A stretch of DNA of 64,000 nucleotides from Dyadobacter sp. Leaf189 (GTDB taxonomy: Bacteria; Bacteroidota; Bacteroidia; Cytophagales; Spirosomataceae), in the NCBI RefSeq assembly GCF_001424405.1, contig NZ_LMPS01000004.1, positions 616,537 through 680,536 of the forward strand. Reading direction: 5' to 3'. Within the stretch, counting starts at the first letter, position 1; every line of letters begins with the position of its first letter. The position numbers and the translations under genes are program-made. Under the pieces are notes generated by a model that had not been told where the DNA came from, made no database searches, and worked only from the letters and a program-made list of their open reading frames with translations. Of this stretch, positions 1 through 8,292 are shown piece after piece.

Positions 1-513
1 CACGCCGAGAGAAAGAAACAGACCGAGTGTGGCGGTGGTTTGTATCCAGCTTGTAAAAAAGCCTCTTCTGCCAACAGGCGCGTGTTCAGCAACATAAGTA
101 GCTGCACCGCCGTATTCACCACCCAATGCAAGCCCCTGAACAAGTCTGAGAATCAGTACCAGAATAGGCGCTGCGTACCCAATGCTGGAATAGGATGGGA
201 TCAGACCGATCAGGAAGGTAGACCCGCCCATTAAAACAAGCGTAAGCAAAAACGTGTATTTCCGTCCGATCAGGTCACCCAAACGGCCGAAAACCAATGC
301 GCCGAAAGGTCGGACAATAAAGCCGGCAGCGAAAATGGCCAATGTGTTGATCAGCGCGGAAGCACCTGCATCACTGGGAAACAGCTGCTGCCCGATAATA
401 ACTGCCAGGCTGCCGAAAATGTAGAAATCATACCATTCGATTAGTGTACCAAGTGAAGAAGCGGCAATTACCTGCGTAATGCTTTGTGTAACATTTGGGT
501 TGTCGGAACGCAT
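1..513 (-). CDS. MFS transporter, metabolite:H+ symporter type (partial)
   Basis: The first 171 codons of a major facilitator protein are present; the gene runs off the left edge. The start is the ATG at 513-511. The N-terminus contains the family-typical stretch IEWYDFYIFGSLA (about residues 25-37) and the cytoplasmic loop motif GRLGDLIGRK between helices 2 and 3, followed by the glycine-rich QGLALGGEYGG segment. This combination is typical of the metabolite:H+ symporter (ProP/KgtP/ShiA-like) branch, which imports small organic acids, betaines or similar solutes across the inner membrane. Substrate cannot be told from the N-terminal third. It stands alone on this strand with no visible partner. 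Confidence 0.88.
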   Translation of the reverse strand, partial: MRSDNPNVTQSITQVIAASSLGTLIEWYDFYIFGSLAVIIGQQLFPSDAGASALINTLAIFAAGFIVRPFGALVFGRLGDLIGRKYTFLLTLVLMGGSTFLIGLIPSYSSIGYAAPILVLILRLVQGLALGGEYGGAATYVAEHAPVGRRGFFTSWIQTTATLGLFLSLGV

Positions 514-592
514 GGGTTTGGGAAAGGTGGAGAAAAAACAATTTTAGCTGAATAAGGCACAACCCCCTTTGCATTACTCATTACCCAAAACA

Positions 593-623
593 AAAGCCCT
601 CAGGAGTTGGTCCAAAGGGCTTT
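593..623 (-). terminator. Hairpin terminator of the acidic small protein gene
   Basis: An inverted repeat AAAGCCCT (593-600) / AGGGCTTT (616-623) lies directly after the stop of the minus-strand gene at 647. Read leftwards, the hairpin is followed by a T-rich run (TTTTGTTTT), as expected for an intrinsic terminator. Confidence 0.7.
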
Positions 624-646
624 CTGATTACATTGGTATGTTTATT

Positions 647-952
647 CTAGAATTCGTCGTCTTCATCATCTTCATCCAGCGGGATAATCTCGTCCCCGTC
701 TTCGATCACGACTTCCCGGTTTTCGATATCATCGTCAAATTCATCTGCAACGGTACCGTCTTCGTCAGTCAGATCTTCATCTTCGTCCACATCTACGTAT
801 TCTTCGTCTTCATCCTCATTGCCAGCCAGATCAGGGTCTTCTGCCACGGGGCGTGACTGTTGTGTATTTTGTGGGTAATCCGGGAATACGGGCGCTTCCA
901 ATATTGGTTTGCTGGTATCCAGAATAGCAGGTTCTCCTCTTTCGCGTATCAT
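647..952 (-). CDS. Small, extremely acidic protein of unknown function
   Basis: A 101-residue protein starting at the ATG at 952-950. I do not recognise a named family. The N-terminal 35 residues are proline-rich and ordinary in charge; the remaining two thirds are dominated by Asp and Glu in short runs (EDEDEE, DEDEDLTDED, DEDDEDDEF at the extreme C-terminus). There is no signal peptide or membrane segment, so it is probably cytoplasmic and disordered. A clean hairpin terminator follows the stop, and the codon pattern is skewed to GAT/GAA in frame, which supports a real gene. Possible roles for such proteins include charge-based chaperoning or nucleic-acid mimicry, but nothing here shows that. 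Confidence 0.6.
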   Translation of the reverse strand: MIRERGEPAILDTSKPILEAPVFPDYPQNTQQSRPVAEDPDLAGNEDEDEEYVDVDEDEDLTDEDGTVADEFDDDIENREVVIEDGDEIIPLDEDDEDDEF

Positions 953-1162
953 GATATTTGCAGTTTAAGGTTCGTTAATGTTTTGCCGGATTTCTTAAAT
1001 AATCATTCCAAAAAATTGAAAATGCCGACTAATGCAAATGAATCGATCCTGCGGCATGCGTCAGTAATCGTTTGGTAAAATGTAAAAACCTAATGAAATT
1101 ACCCCCCTTACCAAAAATAACCACACTACTTTTCGTCCATTCAAACTCCTAAACTTTTATCC

Positions 1163-1897
1163 ATGTTTCAAAAGATCCTTACTGCCTGCATCTTCCTGGC
1201 CTGCCTATACAGCCGGCAGCTGGCCTTTGCAGTACCAGATTCCACATTAATCATTAAAAAAACCACCGACTTTAAGGTAAACGGCGAAGGCACGGCCCGC
1301 AACTGGGATTCGGCAAAATGGTTTGAAATTACCGTTCAGAAAGGTCCCGGCCAGCGCGGCCCGGGCAAGCAGTTTCCTACGAAAGTCAAGATCATGTACT
1401 CTGAAAAAGGAATCTATTTCTTGTTCGACTGCACCGATCAGAAGCTGACAGCCACGATTATGGAAGATTACGGTATGCTGTTCAAAGAAGATGTGGTGGA
1501 GGTATTTCTGTGGCCGGACACCTCGGTACCCATTTATTTTGAATACGAACTTTCCCCGTTGAACTACGAGCTGCCTATCCTGATCCCGAACCTGAATGGA
1601 AAGGCGCAAGGCTGGAAACCCTGGATTTACAATGAGAGCAACCGCACCCAGCACGAAACCAGCGCACAGGGTGGACAAAAGAAAAGTATGGGCGCGGTGG
1701 AAGGCTGGAAGGCCGAGTTTTTCATTCCTTATGCGTTGATGAACCCCATTGTGCCTTCTATCCCCAAATCGGGTACTAAATGGCGGGGCAATTTCTACCG
1801 CATTGATTACGATTCGGAAACCGCCTATTATTCCTGGCAAAAAACCGGTGGCAGCTTTCACGAATTCAAGAAATTCGGCACGTTAATTTTTGAATAA
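1163..1897 (+). CDS. Exported carbohydrate-binding family 9-like protein
   Basis: A 244-residue protein with a Sec signal peptide (hydrophobic core ILTACIFLACLYS, likely cleavage near residue 24). The mature part resembles the CBM9-like/DOMON-like beta-sandwich found in many Bacteroidota exported proteins: the opening VNGEGTARNWDSAKWFEI, the strand IYFLFDCTDQKLTAT, the EDVVEVFLWPD segment and the late AEFFIPYALM and GNFYRIDYDS stretches follow the family order. Such domains bind sugars, or heme in related branches; which applies here is unknown. It begins the run of exported proteins ending at 10266 and lies 21 bases before the lactonase, so both are probably cotranscribed. Confidence 0.82.
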   Translation: MFQKILTACIFLACLYSRQLAFAVPDSTLIIKKTTDFKVNGEGTARNWDSAKWFEITVQKGPGQRGPGKQFPTKVKIMYSEKGIYFLFDCTDQKLTATIMEDYGMLFKEDVVEVFLWPDTSVPIYFEYELSPLNYELPILIPNLNGKAQGWKPWIYNESNRTQHETSAQGGQKKSMGAVEGWKAEFFIPYALMNPIVPSIPKSGTKWRGNFYRIDYDSETAYYSWQKTGGSFHEFKKFGTLIFE

Positions 1898-1918
1898 AAC
1901 CGAAACCAATTCAACCTG

Positions 1919-3019
1919 ATGAAATCAATAATTCTGACTATTTCCTGCCTGATCATCGCTATGTCCTCATTTGCACAATCCAAAAAAGAGATCCTGTACC
2001 TGGGCACTTATACCCAAAAAGGCGAAGGTATTTACGTGTATGAGCTGGATAGAAGCAATATGTCCTTCAAAGAATTGCAGGTGGTAACCAGCAAAACCAG
2101 CCCGTCATTCCTGGAAGTTCATCCAAACAAAAAATTCCTGTACGCAGCCAATGAAGGGACCGGCTCTGTTACCGCTTACGCCATTGATCCTGCAACCGGC
2201 AAACTGACTGCATTGAACACGCAGCCGACACACGGAAACGGCCCCTGCCACGTAGGTGTAGATCCCAAAGGACGCTTTGTTTATTTGTCCAACTACGGCA
2301 GCGGCGACCTCGCGGTGTACCGCCTCAACCAGGATGGTAGTCTGGGCGCATTGGCCGATACCATTCAGGACAAAGGTGGAGAAGGTCAGAAGCCGCACAT
2401 GCATTCCATGATTCCTTCCGCAGACGGAAACTTCGTTTATGCGTCGGATCTGGGCATTGACAAGATTATGGTGTACGCTGTGGACCCAAAAACGGGTAAG
2501 CTCACTCCCGCAGCTGTTCCTTATGCCGAGGTGAAAAAAGGCGACGGTCCCCGGCATTTTGCAATTCATCCGAACGGAAACTTTGGCTATTCTGCCGGCG
2601 AGCTCGGTTCTGTGGTAAACTCATTCAAGATTGTCAAAAACTCGGGTGCATTGGTTCCATTGGAAAGGATATCCATGCTTCCCGCTGATTTTTCGGGGAA
2701 AAGCTTTGCAGCGGATATCCATTTTTCTCCCGACGGAAAATTCCTGTATGCGTCCAACCGCGGACATGAAAGCCTGGTGATTTACAGCGTGAATGCAAGT
2801 ACCGGAAAACTTACGCTGGCTGGTCACGCAGATACCCACGGAAAGCACCCGCGTAACTTCCTGATCGACGAAAAGGGTGACTTTGTCATAGTTACTAACC
2901 GCGACAATGATAATGCCGTATTCTTCAAAAGGGACAAAACAAACGGCCAGCTCACTTACACCGGCAAGGAAATCAGTGTACCGACTCCTGTTTGTGTGAA
3001 ACAGCTGATCCTTCCATAA
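1919..3019 (+). CDS. Exported lactonase, 6-phosphogluconolactonase (YbhE) fold
   Basis: A 366-residue seven-bladed beta-propeller of the lactonase family (PF10282), with a Sec signal peptide (IILTISCLIIAMSSFAQ). Family hallmarks are the opening LYLGTYTQKGEGIYVYELD, repeated blades of the form FLYAANEGTGSVTAYAID, and HMHSMIPSADGNFVYASDLG in the middle. Cytoplasmic relatives hydrolyse 6-phosphogluconolactone; exported relatives presumably open other aldonolactones or act as generic propellers. Because periplasmic sugar dehydrogenases that would make lactones are encoded just downstream (5986-9774), a role in hydrolysing their product is a reasonable inference. Length is normal for the family. 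Confidence 0.88.
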   Translation: MKSIILTISCLIIAMSSFAQSKKEILYLGTYTQKGEGIYVYELDRSNMSFKELQVVTSKTSPSFLEVHPNKKFLYAANEGTGSVTAYAIDPATGKLTALNTQPTHGNGPCHVGVDPKGRFVYLSNYGSGDLAVYRLNQDGSLGALADTIQDKGGEGQKPHMHSMIPSADGNFVYASDLGIDKIMVYAVDPKTGKLTPAAVPYAEVKKGDGPRHFAIHPNGNFGYSAGELGSVVNSFKIVKNSGALVPLERISMLPADFSGKSFAADIHFSPDGKFLYASNRGHESLVIYSVNASTGKLTLAGHADTHGKHPRNFLIDEKGDFVIVTNRDNDNAVFFKRDKTNGQLTYTGKEISVPTPVCVKQLILP

Positions 3020-3060
3020 ACCTGCTTAGTACATTTCTTAAATTCAGTTTTACAGCTGAT

Positions 3061-3094
3061 AATAAGGCAGATAGCATGTGCTATCTGCCTTATT
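3061..3094 (+). terminator. Strong hairpin after the lactonase gene
   Basis: A perfect 16-bp inverted repeat, AATAAGGCAGATAGCA (3061-3076) and its complement (3079-3094), with a two-base centre, lies 41 bases after the lactonase stop. The T-run after it is weak (CATTTA), but the stem starts with AATAA and ends with TTATT, so it can serve both strands. It separates the lactonase from the next gene at 3277. Confidence 0.65.
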
Positions 3095-3276
3095 CATTTA
3101 CACACGATCCGGCCGGAACAAAAGCACCACAAAGCCTGCATTGACCAAACTTTATTTCTTATTTTGCGTATATCAAAAAAAAATAAAGCTACGAAGCGAG
3201 TATTCACGCATATTTTCTGCATCCTTTATTACAAGGATTTAAAATAGTTCAGCCAACTCAATTCAGTTCATATTTT

Positions 3277-4497
3277 ATGATCAATCGCAGGGATTTAATC
3301 AAACACTTGTCCGCCGTTCCTCTTCTTGGCGGGTTTTTGGGACAGAACAATGCAGAAGCTGCAGGTATGCTGGCCAAGGTACCAGCCAGGAACCTGGCAA
3401 AGGAACTCGGGATACGTACTTTTATCAATGCCGCGGGTACCTACACGATGATGACCGGCTCACTGATGCACGAGGAAGTAATGGAGACGATCCAGGGCGC
3501 ATCCAAGGATTTCATGATGCTCGACGAAGTGCAGACCAAAGTAGGTGAGAAAATTGCTGCATTGACCCACGCGGAATCAGCAGTGGTAACTGCTGGCTGC
3601 TTCTCAGCACTTACACTCGGGCTAGCCGGTGTGCTTACAGGAATGGACCAGAAGAAAGTGGAGGCACTACCGCATTTGGAAGGTACCGGAATGAAATCAG
3701 AGGTGATCATTCAGAAAGGCCATAATATCGGCTACTCCCACGCTCTGACCAATACAGGCTGCAAGATCATAGAAATTGAAACGGTTGAGGAACTACAAAA
3801 AGTAATTACTGAAAAAACCGCATTGATGTGGTTTCTGCATATCCAGTCGGACAAAGGACAGATCAATCACCAGCAATGGGTGGAGATCGCGAAGAAAAAT
3901 GGTATCCCTACGATGATCGATATGGCAGCCGACGTGCCCCCTGTTGAAAATCTCTGGAAATTCAATGATATGGGCTTTGACCTGGTGTGCGTTTCGGGTG
4001 GAAAAGCGATGCGCGGACCACAGAGCGCAGGTATCCTGATGGGTAAAAAACACCTGATCGACGCGGCAAGGCTGAGCATGCCGCCACGCGGGTCGACCAT
4101 CGGGCGCGGTATGAAAGTGAATAAGGAAGAGATCCTGGGGATGTATGTGGCGCTTGACAAGTTTGTCAAAATGGACCACAAAAAGGAATGGAAGATATGG
4201 GAAGATCGCGCTGCCACGATTACCAATGCAGCTAAAAGCGTAGCCGGAGTTGAGGTGGAAAAATTTGTACCGGAACTTGGAAACCATACTCCTACCCTGC
4301 GCATTTCGTGGGATGCGACCAAAGTTGCACTGCCCGTGAAAGTATTGCACCAGAACCTGCGCGACGGAAATCCTTCGATCGAGATCATGCCCGGCGAGAA
4401 CAATACATTGACGATTACTACCTGGATGCTAAAACCCGGCGAGGAAAAGATCGTTGCGGCAAGATTAAAGGAAGAGCTGTCGAAAGCAGTTGTTTAA
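3277..4497 (+). CDS. Tat-exported PLP-dependent SelA/DgaE-like ammonia lyase
   Basis: A 406-residue fold-type I PLP enzyme of the SelA-like group that includes D-glucosaminate-6-phosphate ammonia lyase (DgaE). The PLP lysine is K243 in SGGKAMRGPQSAG, and D215 in PTMIDMAAD is placed to contact the cofactor ring nitrogen. The N-terminus INTAAGTYT-like region (FINAAGTYTMMTG) also fits. Unusually, the protein begins with a twin-arginine signal (NRRDLIK, then a hydrophobic stretch to about residue 22 and AEAAG), implying export already folded around PLP. It is not selenocysteine synthase: it lacks that enzyme's N-terminal domain and would be in the wrong compartment. The amidohydrolase gene follows by 30 bases; the same pair of families occurs together in other bacteria (the EF_0837/EF_0838 type neighbours). 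Substrate is unproven. Confidence 0.82.
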   Translation: MINRRDLIKHLSAVPLLGGFLGQNNAEAAGMLAKVPARNLAKELGIRTFINAAGTYTMMTGSLMHEEVMETIQGASKDFMMLDEVQTKVGEKIAALTHAESAVVTAGCFSALTLGLAGVLTGMDQKKVEALPHLEGTGMKSEVIIQKGHNIGYSHALTNTGCKIIEIETVEELQKVITEKTALMWFLHIQSDKGQINHQQWVEIAKKNGIPTMIDMAADVPPVENLWKFNDMGFDLVCVSGGKAMRGPQSAGILMGKKHLIDAARLSMPPRGSTIGRGMKVNKEEILGMYVALDKFVKMDHKKEWKIWEDRAATITNAAKSVAGVEVEKFVPELGNHTPTLRISWDATKVALPVKVLHQNLRDGNPSIEIMPGENNTLTITTWMLKPGEEKIVAARLKEELSKAVV

Positions 4498-4527
4498 AGT
4501 AATACGACCATTTCTAAACCCATCATA

Positions 4528-5778
4528 ATGAAGTTTAAGTTAATACTGATTTGCCTGCTGTCGGGCTTGTCCAGCCTTGTTGCCGACGCGCAGACTTATA
4601 GCATTCTGATCAAAGGCGGAACTGTTATCGATCCCAAAAACAACATCAACCAGGTCATGGATGTGGGGATCTTTGAAGGAAAGATCAAAAAAGTCGCCAA
4701 AGACATTGATCCTAAGGAAGCGAGGCAGGTAGTGGATGCAAAGGGAATGTATGTAACGCCCGGCCTGATCGACATTCACGGTCACGTTTTCTTTGGTACG
4801 GAGGTTAACCACTACCTCAGCAACAGCTTCACTGCATTGCCCCCTGACGGTTTTACATTTCGTGTAGGTGTAACTACCATTGTAGATGCAGGCGGCGCAG
4901 GCTGGACCAACTTTGACGATTTCAAAAACAATGTCATTTTCAACTCGAGAACGCGCGTTCTTTCCTTCATGAATATTGTGGGCAAAGGGATGAGCGGCGG
5001 CCAGATGGAGCAGGATACGAGTGATATGGACCCGGCGCTCGCGGCGGCTGTCGCTTTGAGAAACAAAAATGACGTGGTAGGCTTCAAAGTAGCCCACTTC
5101 ATGGGACCCGACTGGAAACCGGTTGATAATGCAGTGAAAGCCGGCAAACTCGCGAATATGCCGGTTATGGTAGATTTCGGGGGCAGCACACCGCCTTTGC
5201 CGCTGGAAGATCTTTTCATGAAACATCTGCGCGCGGGCGACATTTTTACGCACGCTTATACGCTGCTGGAAGGAAATGTAAGAGAAACGATCGTGGATGA
5301 AGCGACTAAAAAGGTGAAACCATTTGCTATTGAAGCGCGGAAGAAAGGGATCATTTTCGACGTGGGTTATGGCGGCGCTAGCTTCAATTATTCACAGGCG
5401 ATACCGGCCGTGAAGTCGGGCTTTTTACCCAACACGATCAGCACTGACCTGCATACCGGCAGTATGAACGGCTCTATGAAAGATATGCTGAGCATTATGT
5501 CAAAGTTTTATGTAATGGGAATGGACCTGCCTTCCGTGATCAAGGCAAGTACCTGGGAACCAGCGAAAGTAATCCACAGAGAAAACCTCGGCCACATTTC
5601 AGAAGGCGCCATTGCCGACGTAGCTATTTTCTCCATGCGGAAAGGGAACTTCGGGTATTATGATAAAACAGGCTACAAAATGGAAGGCAAGGAAAAGCTG
5701 GAATGCGAAATGACCGTCATGGGAGGCAAGATCGTGTATGATTTGAACGGTATTGCAAAGCCGATTTATTTGAAGTAG
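4528..5778 (+). CDS. Exported amidohydrolase/deacetylase-family metallohydrolase
   Basis: A 416-residue amidohydrolase superfamily protein (EF_0837/Atu3266-like branch) with a Sec signal peptide (LILICLLSGLSSLVADAQ). Visible ligand candidates are H84 and H86 (IDIHGH), K187 (GFKVAH, the lysine usually carboxylated), H242 (DIFTHAY) and D307 (STDLHTG). At the strand-5 position where most relatives carry a histidine the sequence reads PVMVDFGG, with D216. Either this lineage uses Asp as ligand or it holds one metal fewer. Family members deacetylate or hydrolyse small acylated amino compounds. Placement beside an exported PLP lyase suggests it prepares that enzyme's substrate; this is inference. 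Confidence 0.85.
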   Translation: MKFKLILICLLSGLSSLVADAQTYSILIKGGTVIDPKNNINQVMDVGIFEGKIKKVAKDIDPKEARQVVDAKGMYVTPGLIDIHGHVFFGTEVNHYLSNSFTALPPDGFTFRVGVTTIVDAGGAGWTNFDDFKNNVIFNSRTRVLSFMNIVGKGMSGGQMEQDTSDMDPALAAAVALRNKNDVVGFKVAHFMGPDWKPVDNAVKAGKLANMPVMVDFGGSTPPLPLEDLFMKHLRAGDIFTHAYTLLEGNVRETIVDEATKKVKPFAIEARKKGIIFDVGYGGASFNYSQAIPAVKSGFLPNTISTDLHTGSMNGSMKDMLSIMSKFYVMGMDLPSVIKASTWEPAKVIHRENLGHISEGAIADVAIFSMRKGNFGYYDKTGYKMEGKEKLECEMTVMGGKIVYDLNGIAKPIYLK

Positions 5779-5822
5779 CTGTTAGCTGTTAGCTATTGGC
5801 TTTTAGATGTTAGATGACCGCT

Positions 5823-5927
5823 TTTGTCATGCTGAGCGGAGTCGAAGCTTGTCACCCTGAGCGCAGTCGAAGGGCAATTAGCACGTCCCTTCGACCGCAC
5901 GGCGGCCCGGTCCGCTCAGGGTGACAA
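5823..5927. repeat. Dispersed palindromic repeat, copy 1
   Basis: The region holds two head-to-tail copies of a 26-bp arm (5823-5848 and 5849-5874; shared core TGAGCG..GTCGAAG) followed by an inverted 41-bp arm (5887-5927). The inverted arm matches the second direct arm end to end, from TTGTCACCC to GAAGGG, except that the dinucleotide CA is replaced by a 17-base GC-rich insert read on the minus strand as GACCGGGCCGCCGTGCG. The whole can fold into a long hairpin with an internal bulge. A second element of the same design lies at 10271-10425. Nearby, 5778-5812 holds short repeats of GCTGTTA/GATGTTA. No protein is encoded. It may be a REP-like or MITE-like element, or a transcribed structure between the amidohydrolase and dehydrogenase genes. 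Confidence 0.85.
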
Positions 5928-5985
5928 AAAGGCGAGGGAGTAACCGAACAGTTAAAACCGCAAAAGTCAAATCCCCCTAAACTCT

Positions 5986-7722
5986 ATGAACAAACGTTTT
6001 TTTAAGTACTCTCTCCTCGCTCTTGTTGTTGGCGTCGCCGGTTTTACTCAGAATGATAGCAACGAACCCGTCAATTCGAAGAATGGCGGACTTTTCCTTC
6101 CCGAAGGTTTCGAAGCAGTAGTTGTTGTAGACAGCCTGCCGGGGCGGGCGCGACATATTGCGGTGAATGACAATGGCGATATTTATGTAAAAGCCCGGTT
6201 TGCCAATGCCGGTGAATCGGTGATTGCATTGCGGGATACCAACGACGACGGGCGGGCAGATATTATCAAACGTTTCGGAGGAAAGGCGCGGGAACATGCT
6301 TATGGTACTGCCATGCGCATTTATAATGGCTACCTGTATTTCAGTTCTGAGCTGGTGGTTTACCGGTACAAACTCACGCCCGGCGACCTGATTCCGCAGA
6401 GTGAAGAAGAAGTGATACTAACAGACGATCACCCGCACGGCATGCACGAGCACATCGCCAAACCGCTGACTTTTGATGATAAAGGTTTTATGTATGTGCC
6501 CTTTGGCGCCAATTCCAATGCATGCCAGGAAGAAAACCGCACGCCAGGTTCCAAGGGAATGACTCCCTGTCCGATCCTGGAAGACCACGGCGGCATTTGG
6601 AAGTTTGATGCCAGCAAGCCGGGACAGCACCAGAAAGACGGGGTGAAATTTGCGACCGGGCTCAGGAGCATTGTGGGAATGGATTGGAATTTTGCTGATA
6701 ATAATCTTTACGCACTGCAACACGGGCGCGACGATCTGCTGAGATTGTGGCCGCAGCTTTTTAATGGCTGGCAAAGCGCAATGCTTCCCTCGGAAGAGTT
6801 TTTAAGAATAAAAGAAGGCACTCACGCCGGCTGGCCCTATTGTTACTGGGACCAGATGCAGGGTAAAAAGGTACTCAACCCGGAATATGGCGGCGATGGA
6901 AAACTGACAGGAGATTGCGGACAATATGAGAAACCGCTGATCGGATTTCCCGGACACTGGGCTCCAAACGACCTTCTCTTTTACCGCGGCCGCCAGTTTC
7001 CCGAACGTTACCTGAATGGATCTTTTATCGCATTCCATGGATCGACTAACCGGGCGCCTTATCCGCAGTCAAGCTACTTCATCGGCTTCGTTCCATTCAA
7101 AAACGGCAAACCAGCAGGTGAATACGAGATTTTTGCAGATGGTTTTGCAGGAATTGATCCGATCGTGAATGTAAGTGACGCTGTGTACCGGCCGATGGGA
7201 ATTGCTATGGGACCTGACGGCTCGATCTATATTGCGGAAACAGAAAAAGGTAAAATCTGGAAAATAACTTATACCGGGAACAAGAAAAAGTTTCCAAAAA
7301 ACGCATTGGCCAAAATGGAAAAACGGAAGTCACTTACACACATCCGCACCCCCGATTTTACCAATGATAACCTGGATAAAGACAAACCCGTGGCCGGCAG
7401 CAATGTATACAGTGTGTACTGCTCCGCCTGCCATCAGCGCAATGGAATGGGCGATTCGCAGCGGTTCCCTCCGCTGGGTGGCTCCGAGTGGGTGACCGGC
7501 GATAAGGATAAGCTGATCAATGTATTGTTGAAAGGACTGGAAGGTCCGATCGAAGTGAAGGGACAATCTTATAACAATGTAATGCCCCAGCACAGTTTTT
7601 TAAAAGACGAGGAGATCTCAGAGGTACTGACGCATATCCGGACCAATTTTGGCAATAGTGCGGGGTCCGTAAGTACCGAGGAAGTTGCCCGTGTACGTGC
7701 AGTCACAGATAGTTTGAAGTAA
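5986..7722 (+). CDS. Exported PQQ-type sugar dehydrogenase fold fused to cytochrome c
   Basis: A 578-residue exported protein. After a Sec signal (YSLLALVVGVAGFTQ) residues about 35-440 form a glucose/sorbosone dehydrogenase-like beta-propeller (PF07995/L-sorbosone dehydrogenase type): LPEGFEAVVVVDSLPGRARHIAVND, blade repeats, HDHPHGMHEHIAKPL-like segment and a final IYIAETEKGKIWKITY. A class I cytochrome c domain follows, with heme motif C479-S-A-C482-H483 and a likely axial Met in NNVMPQH. The fusion would pass electrons from sugar oxidation directly to heme. PQQ use is the family norm and is not visible from sequence. It is followed by a separate cytochrome c and a second dehydrogenase-fold protein, forming one functional group. 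Confidence 0.87.
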   Translation: MNKRFFKYSLLALVVGVAGFTQNDSNEPVNSKNGGLFLPEGFEAVVVVDSLPGRARHIAVNDNGDIYVKARFANAGESVIALRDTNDDGRADIIKRFGGKAREHAYGTAMRIYNGYLYFSSELVVYRYKLTPGDLIPQSEEEVILTDDHPHGMHEHIAKPLTFDDKGFMYVPFGANSNACQEENRTPGSKGMTPCPILEDHGGIWKFDASKPGQHQKDGVKFATGLRSIVGMDWNFADNNLYALQHGRDDLLRLWPQLFNGWQSAMLPSEEFLRIKEGTHAGWPYCYWDQMQGKKVLNPEYGGDGKLTGDCGQYEKPLIGFPGHWAPNDLLFYRGRQFPERYLNGSFIAFHGSTNRAPYPQSSYFIGFVPFKNGKPAGEYEIFADGFAGIDPIVNVSDAVYRPMGIAMGPDGSIYIAETEKGKIWKITYTGNKKKFPKNALAKMEKRKSLTHIRTPDFTNDNLDKDKPVAGSNVYSVYCSACHQRNGMGDSQRFPPLGGSEWVTGDKDKLINVLLKGLEGPIEVKGQSYNNVMPQHSFLKDEEISEVLTHIRTNFGNSAGSVSTEEVARVRAVTDSLK

Positions 7723-7839
7723 TGCTTTTCTCCTTCCAACCTCATTAAGTGGATATTACTCTCCGGCAATTGAGTATTCCTTTTGGGGGTTGGAGGGAGA
7801 ATCGCCCGTTATATATATCCACTTTCAGTTTTCATTTAA

Positions 7840-8274
7840 ATGTTCCAGAACAGCATACTTGCAGCCAGCTTTATCCTGCTTTTCGGTTCCGCGCTGACGG
7901 GCTTCTCTTTTCAGGAAACTGCACATACCACCGGACCAGCACAGGAACCCTGGGTAGCACCCGCCTGGGCCGATACCCTGAAAAGTCCGTTTCATGAAGA
8001 ACCGCTCACGCTGGCGCAGGGCGAAGAGCTATTTACGCTTTATTGCGCGTCCTGTCACGGCGATGCAGGTTACGGCGACGGTGCGGCTGGTGGCGCGCTG
8101 GGACAGAAACCTGCTAATTTTCACAATACCCTCGTTAAAAAACAGACTGACGGTGCCTTATTCTGGAAACTGTCTAACGGAAGAGGAAATATGCCTCCTT
8201 TTAAAGATGTGTTCGAGGATGAGCAGAAGTGGCAGCTTGTTGCCTATATCCGCCATCTTGGCAAAACAGAGTAA
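7840..8274 (+). CDS. Exported monoheme c-type cytochrome
   Basis: A 144-residue protein starting at the ATG at 7840, with a Sec signal peptide (ILAASFILLFGSALTGFSFQ). The mature part is one class I cytochrome c domain: heme attachment C69-A-S-C72-H73 followed by GDAGYGDGAAGGALG, and a C-terminal NMPPFKD segment carrying the probable axial methionine, then the WQLVAYIRHLG helix typical of the fold. It lies between two sugar dehydrogenase-fold genes, 18 bases before the second, so it is the likely electron acceptor for them in the periplasm. Size is normal for a small diffusible or lipid-free cytochrome. Confidence 0.9.
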   Translation: MFQNSILAASFILLFGSALTGFSFQETAHTTGPAQEPWVAPAWADTLKSPFHEEPLTLAQGEELFTLYCASCHGDAGYGDGAAGGALGQKPANFHNTLVKKQTDGALFWKLSNGRGNMPPFKDVFEDEQKWQLVAYIRHLGKTE

Positions 8275-8292
8275 ATCCTGAACCGTATATAA

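Noticed and set aside
1247..1861. Long open frame of 204 codons on the minus strand opposite the CBM9-like gene
   Set aside because: It lies entirely within a well-supported gene, has no family resemblance and is rich in rare-looking residue runs typical of a mirror frame.
3277..4497. Selenocysteine synthase (SelA)
   Set aside because: The protein has a Tat signal instead of the SelA N-terminal domain, and no SelB, SelD or tRNA-Sec is visible.
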